Below are positions 5,536-7,305 of a stretch of 7,305 bases of DNA, in pieces (the first letter of the stretch is position 1; each line of letters starts with the position of its first letter). The DNA is from Ruminococcaceae bacterium UBA1320 (GTDB lineage Bacteria > Bacillota > Clostridia > Oscillospirales > Ethanoligenentaceae): the NCBI GenBank assembly GCA_002306975.1, contig DBTI01000020.1, forward strand, positions 1 to 7,305. Reading direction: 5' to 3'. The translations under genes and the position numbers were made by a program. The notes under the pieces were generated by a model, which was not told the origin of the DNA, did not search any database, and was given only the letters and a program-made list of their open reading frames with translations.

Positions 5536-6729
5536 TTATTTCATCTGCATTTCAATATAAGTTATGGCGGCCATAAGCTGATCGTCGTTGCTCTCATCAA
5601 GCGAATAGAAGTTCTGCTGCTTTTCTTCGCTCAGTTCAACCGGAATATCCGGCGTTACGCCCTTGCCCTCAAAGTTGTCGCTCTTGGGCGGATAGAAATA
5701 GGCAACAGACAAATCAAGTGCCGTTCCGTCGGAAAGGTCGCAGATTTCCTGCATCGTACCTTTGCCGTAAGTTTTTGTGCCTATGGATTTCGCCTTGCCG
5801 TAATCCTTTAAGGCGGCTGTGAAAAGCTCCGCCGCGCTTGCACTGTTCTGGTTTGTCAAAACAGCCATGGGCAGATCTATCTGATTTGCGTCCGAGGTGT
5901 AAAGCACCTTCATCGTGCCGTCCTTGTATTTCGCGCGGACGACAGGTCCGGTGGGAACAAGTTTGTCGATCATTTTTTCGACAGATTCCAAAAGTCCGCC
6001 CGGGTTGTTTCTCACGTCAAAAACAAGCCCTTTTGCACCCTTGCTAACCAAATCGTCGACCTGCGTTGAAAATTCAGACGCGGTGTTTGAGTCAAACTCA
6101 ACAATTTTAACATAACCAAGGTTACCGATAAGCTTGGAGGAAACAGTTGATACATCATATTTCTTTCGGATTATCGAGAAAGAAAGTGTGCTGTTGTCTC
6201 TTTTAACTGTAAAAGCGGCGGTGGAGCCTTCGCTGCCTTTTAGCATGTTAACAGCGCTCGCATAGCCCAGCGATTTTACGTCATCACCGCCAATGGCAGT
6301 GATTTCGTCGTTAACCTTAACGCCTGCCTTCTCAGATGGAGAACCGGAAATTACTGAAACCACTTTGACATAACCGTCGGTGCTGCTTATAACATTGACG
6401 CCTATGCCCACGCTTTGCCCCTCATTGCTGAGCTTGATGGAGTTGTAATCGTCTGCGTTAAGATAAAAGCCGTATTTGTCGTTTAGCCCATTAACATAAC
6501 CTGTGATCGTATTGTCTACCAATTTGTTTTCATCAATTGGGCCCACATATTTTGAGCGCACGGTGGCGTCTACGTCTGCAAGCTTTTTGAACATCGCCGA
6601 GCGCTGCGAAAAATCGGTAATGCTGACATTGAGTGAGCGCATGACGAAAAACGCCGTTATTGTAATGGCGACCGCCGCTGTCAAAGCCATAAGGCTTATG
6701 GCGGCACCAAGGCTCATTTTCTTATTCAT
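5536..6729 (-). CDS. Membrane-anchored S41 carboxy-terminal processing protease (Ctp family)
   Basis: This 397-residue protein has an N-terminal hydrophobic helix (about 8-30) that should anchor it with the body outside the membrane. A helical lead (about 45-95) is followed by a PDZ domain (about 97-185, including GIGVNV and GSPSEKAGVKVNDEI), which binds substrate C-termini, and by the S41 protease domain (about 195-365). The catalytic set appears complete: S298 in NQNSASAAE, K323 in TYGKGTMQ and Q327. The 25- and 29-residue spacing equals that of S309/K334/Q338 in Bacillus CtpB, from memory. VFDVRNNPGG (236-245) is also a family hallmark. Ctp proteases trim secreted or membrane proteins and in several bacteria control murein hydrolases. 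The M23 peptidase gene just upstream fits that role, and Bacillus ctpB likewise neighbours ftsEX. GAGGG upstream supports the ATG at 6729. The C-terminal tail after residue 365 is short and acidic. Confidence 0.95.
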   Translation of the reverse strand: MNKKMSLGAAISLMALTAAVAITITAFFVMRSLNVSITDFSQRSAMFKKLADVDATVRSKYVGPIDENKLVDNTITGYVNGLNDKYGFYLNADDYNSIKLSNEGQSVGIGVNVISSTDGYVKVVSVISGSPSEKAGVKVNDEITAIGGDDVKSLGYASAVNMLKGSEGSTAAFTVKRDNSTLSFSIIRKKYDVSTVSSKLIGNLGYVKIVEFDSNTASEFSTQVDDLVSKGAKGLVFDVRNNPGGLLESVEKMIDKLVPTGPVVRAKYKDGTMKVLYTSDANQIDLPMAVLTNQNSASAAELFTAALKDYGKAKSIGTKTYGKGTMQEICDLSDGTALDLSVAYFYPPKSDNFEGKGVTPDIPVELSEEKQQNFYSLDESNDDQLMAAITYIEMQMK

Positions 6730-7137
6730 TTTTCCCTCACAATATGTTTTTACTATAATTAGGCGTTGCTTTAAAATTATAATATTACCAGATTCAGAAG
6801 CTGTCTATCTGCTGAATCTGAAATTTTGTAAGTTTTTTCATGTTGTGCGACAGTTTAGGAGCCCGATTGCGATCAAAAGATGCACATTTTTACAGCATCG
6901 CACAGCGTTGATGATTTTTAAAACAAGCCATAGTAAAAATAATGATTATAGATTACTCAGACACATAGATACCGTTAATTTGTGATATGCTTCCGTGCCC
7001 GGGTAATATATTGACCACGCGCGCAACGCAGCCTTTTAACTATATAGAGCCCAAAAATAATTCACTTACAGTTTATCCGATCAAGTGGTTCTTTGGACTT
7101 TATATAACGCACGCAAACGTACACGCGCAATAGATAA
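6730..7137. other. 408-bp gap between the M23 peptidase and Ctp genes, no convincing gene
   Basis: No open frame here has both a ribosome binding site and protein-like content. A 15-codon minus-strand frame (MKKLTKFQIQQIDSF, 6841-6794) is open but lacks a ribosome binding site and runs into the inverted repeat. Besides the operator-like repeat at 6789-6820, the gap holds a possible long-range stem (6840-6850 with 6898-6908, 11 pairs including two G-U) enclosing a small hairpin (6868-6886), and an alternating purine-pyrimidine tract at 7107-7129. No clear terminator follows the M23 stop codon at 7138. Confidence 0.6.
6776..6820 (-). promoter_or_regulatory. Candidate promoter region and operator-like inverted repeat for the Ctp gene
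   Basis: On the minus strand a perfect TATAAT lies at 6781-6776, 47 nt before the Ctp ATG, without a recognisable -35 box. Immediately upstream, CAGATTCAG (6789-6797) and CTGAATCTG (6812-6820) form a perfect 9-bp inverted repeat with 14 nt between arms, centred about 26 nt before the -10 centre. That position would cover a -35 box, as expected for a repressor or activator site. The same sequence could fold as an RNA hairpin, and on the plus strand it is followed by a T-rich stretch, but no plus-strand gene ends there. Confidence 0.4.
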
Positions 7138-7305
7138 TTAAGGTTTTTTCACATAATTAAGCGGGTTTACGGCTGTGCCGTTCACCATAACCTGAAAGTG
7201 AAGGTGATACCCGCCGCCGCCAGTGCTTACCACATTGCCCGTGTTGCCCACGTAGCCGATTACCTGCCCGCGTGAGCCCGTAGCGCCCACCGAGGTGGTA
7301 AGGCC
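7138..7305 (-). CDS. M23-family murein peptidase, C-terminal 55 residues (start outside the window)
   Basis: The minus-strand frame is open from the window edge to TAA at 7140-7138. It reads ...GQVIGYVGNTGNVV, then GGGGYHLHFQVMVNGTAVNPLNYVKKP. The HLH triplet (34-36 of this fragment) followed by F, a beta-strand and 'NGxxVNPLNYV' is the end of the LytM/M23 zinc metallopeptidase domain; the last His of HxH is a zinc ligand and the first is catalytic. The 'G.VIGYVGNTGN' strand-turn before it is equally typical. These enzymes cut peptide bridges in peptidoglycan, or, when degenerate, activate amidases; the retained HxH favours an active enzyme, but the remaining zinc ligands are outside the window. 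In Firmicutes a secreted M23 peptidase between ftsEX and a Ctp gene is a familiar arrangement, so ftsX may lie to the right. Confidence 0.92.
   Translation of the reverse strand, partial: GLTTSVGATGSRGQVIGYVGNTGNVVSTGGGGYHLHFQVMVNGTAVNPLNYVKKP

Noticed and set aside
6503..6985. 160-codon plus-strand frame overlapping the 5' end of the Ctp gene.
   Set aside because: More than half is antisense to the Ctp coding sequence, including its membrane helix, and the remainder crosses the AT-rich gap with no family resemblance or ribosome binding site.
1..7305. CRISPR arrays, insertion sequences, tRNA or rRNA genes.
   Set aside because: No regularly spaced repeats, transposase motifs, terminal inverted repeats or tRNA/rRNA signatures were seen on either strand.

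Overview
The window looks like chromosomal DNA from a low-to-moderate-GC Firmicute, most likely a member of Clostridia. The basis is gene content and style: strong AGGAGG-type ribosome binding sites, consensus sigma-A promoters, the greA-lysS pair, an M23 peptidase followed by an S41 peptidase, and small single-pass membrane proteins of clostridial type. This assignment is inference; there is no rRNA or other direct taxonomic marker. Almost everything is on the minus strand, so the genes are read from right to left.

Right end (7305 to 5536): the C-terminal 55 residues of an M23-type murein peptidase, a 408-bp gap without a gene, then a membrane-anchored S41 carboxy-terminal processing protease (Ctp) with an intact Ser/Lys/Gln catalytic set. 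A peptidase-plus-Ctp arrangement is commonly found beside ftsEX in Firmicutes, so this is probably a cell-envelope remodelling locus. A ROK-family transcriptional regulator (5509 to 4316) follows the protease after only 26 nt and is probably co-transcribed with it.

Middle (4239 to 1340): a perfect consensus promoter (TTGACA, 17 nt, TATAAT) drives a leader of about 130 nt, then greA (transcript cleavage factor), lysS (class II lysyl-tRNA synthetase) and a small one-pass membrane protein of unknown function. A 14-bp perfect hairpin terminator closes the operon. The leader holds a 6-codon mini-ORF (M-L-F-R-R-R) whose arginine codons form one arm of a GC-rich hairpin.

Left end (1331 to 1): an AT-rich orphan gene for a small membrane-anchored protein is the only plus-strand gene. 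It is bracketed by an exact 16-nt direct repeat. Divergent from it is an ECF sigma factor gene followed, with a GTGA stop/start overlap, by the first 39 codons of a probable anti-sigma factor that runs off the window.

Most of the window is ordinary housekeeping and envelope biology. I do not see a clear new multi-gene system. The parts most worth a second look are the repeat-flanked orphan gene beside the ECF sigma operon, the greA-lysS leader, and the long structured gap upstream of the Ctp protease.
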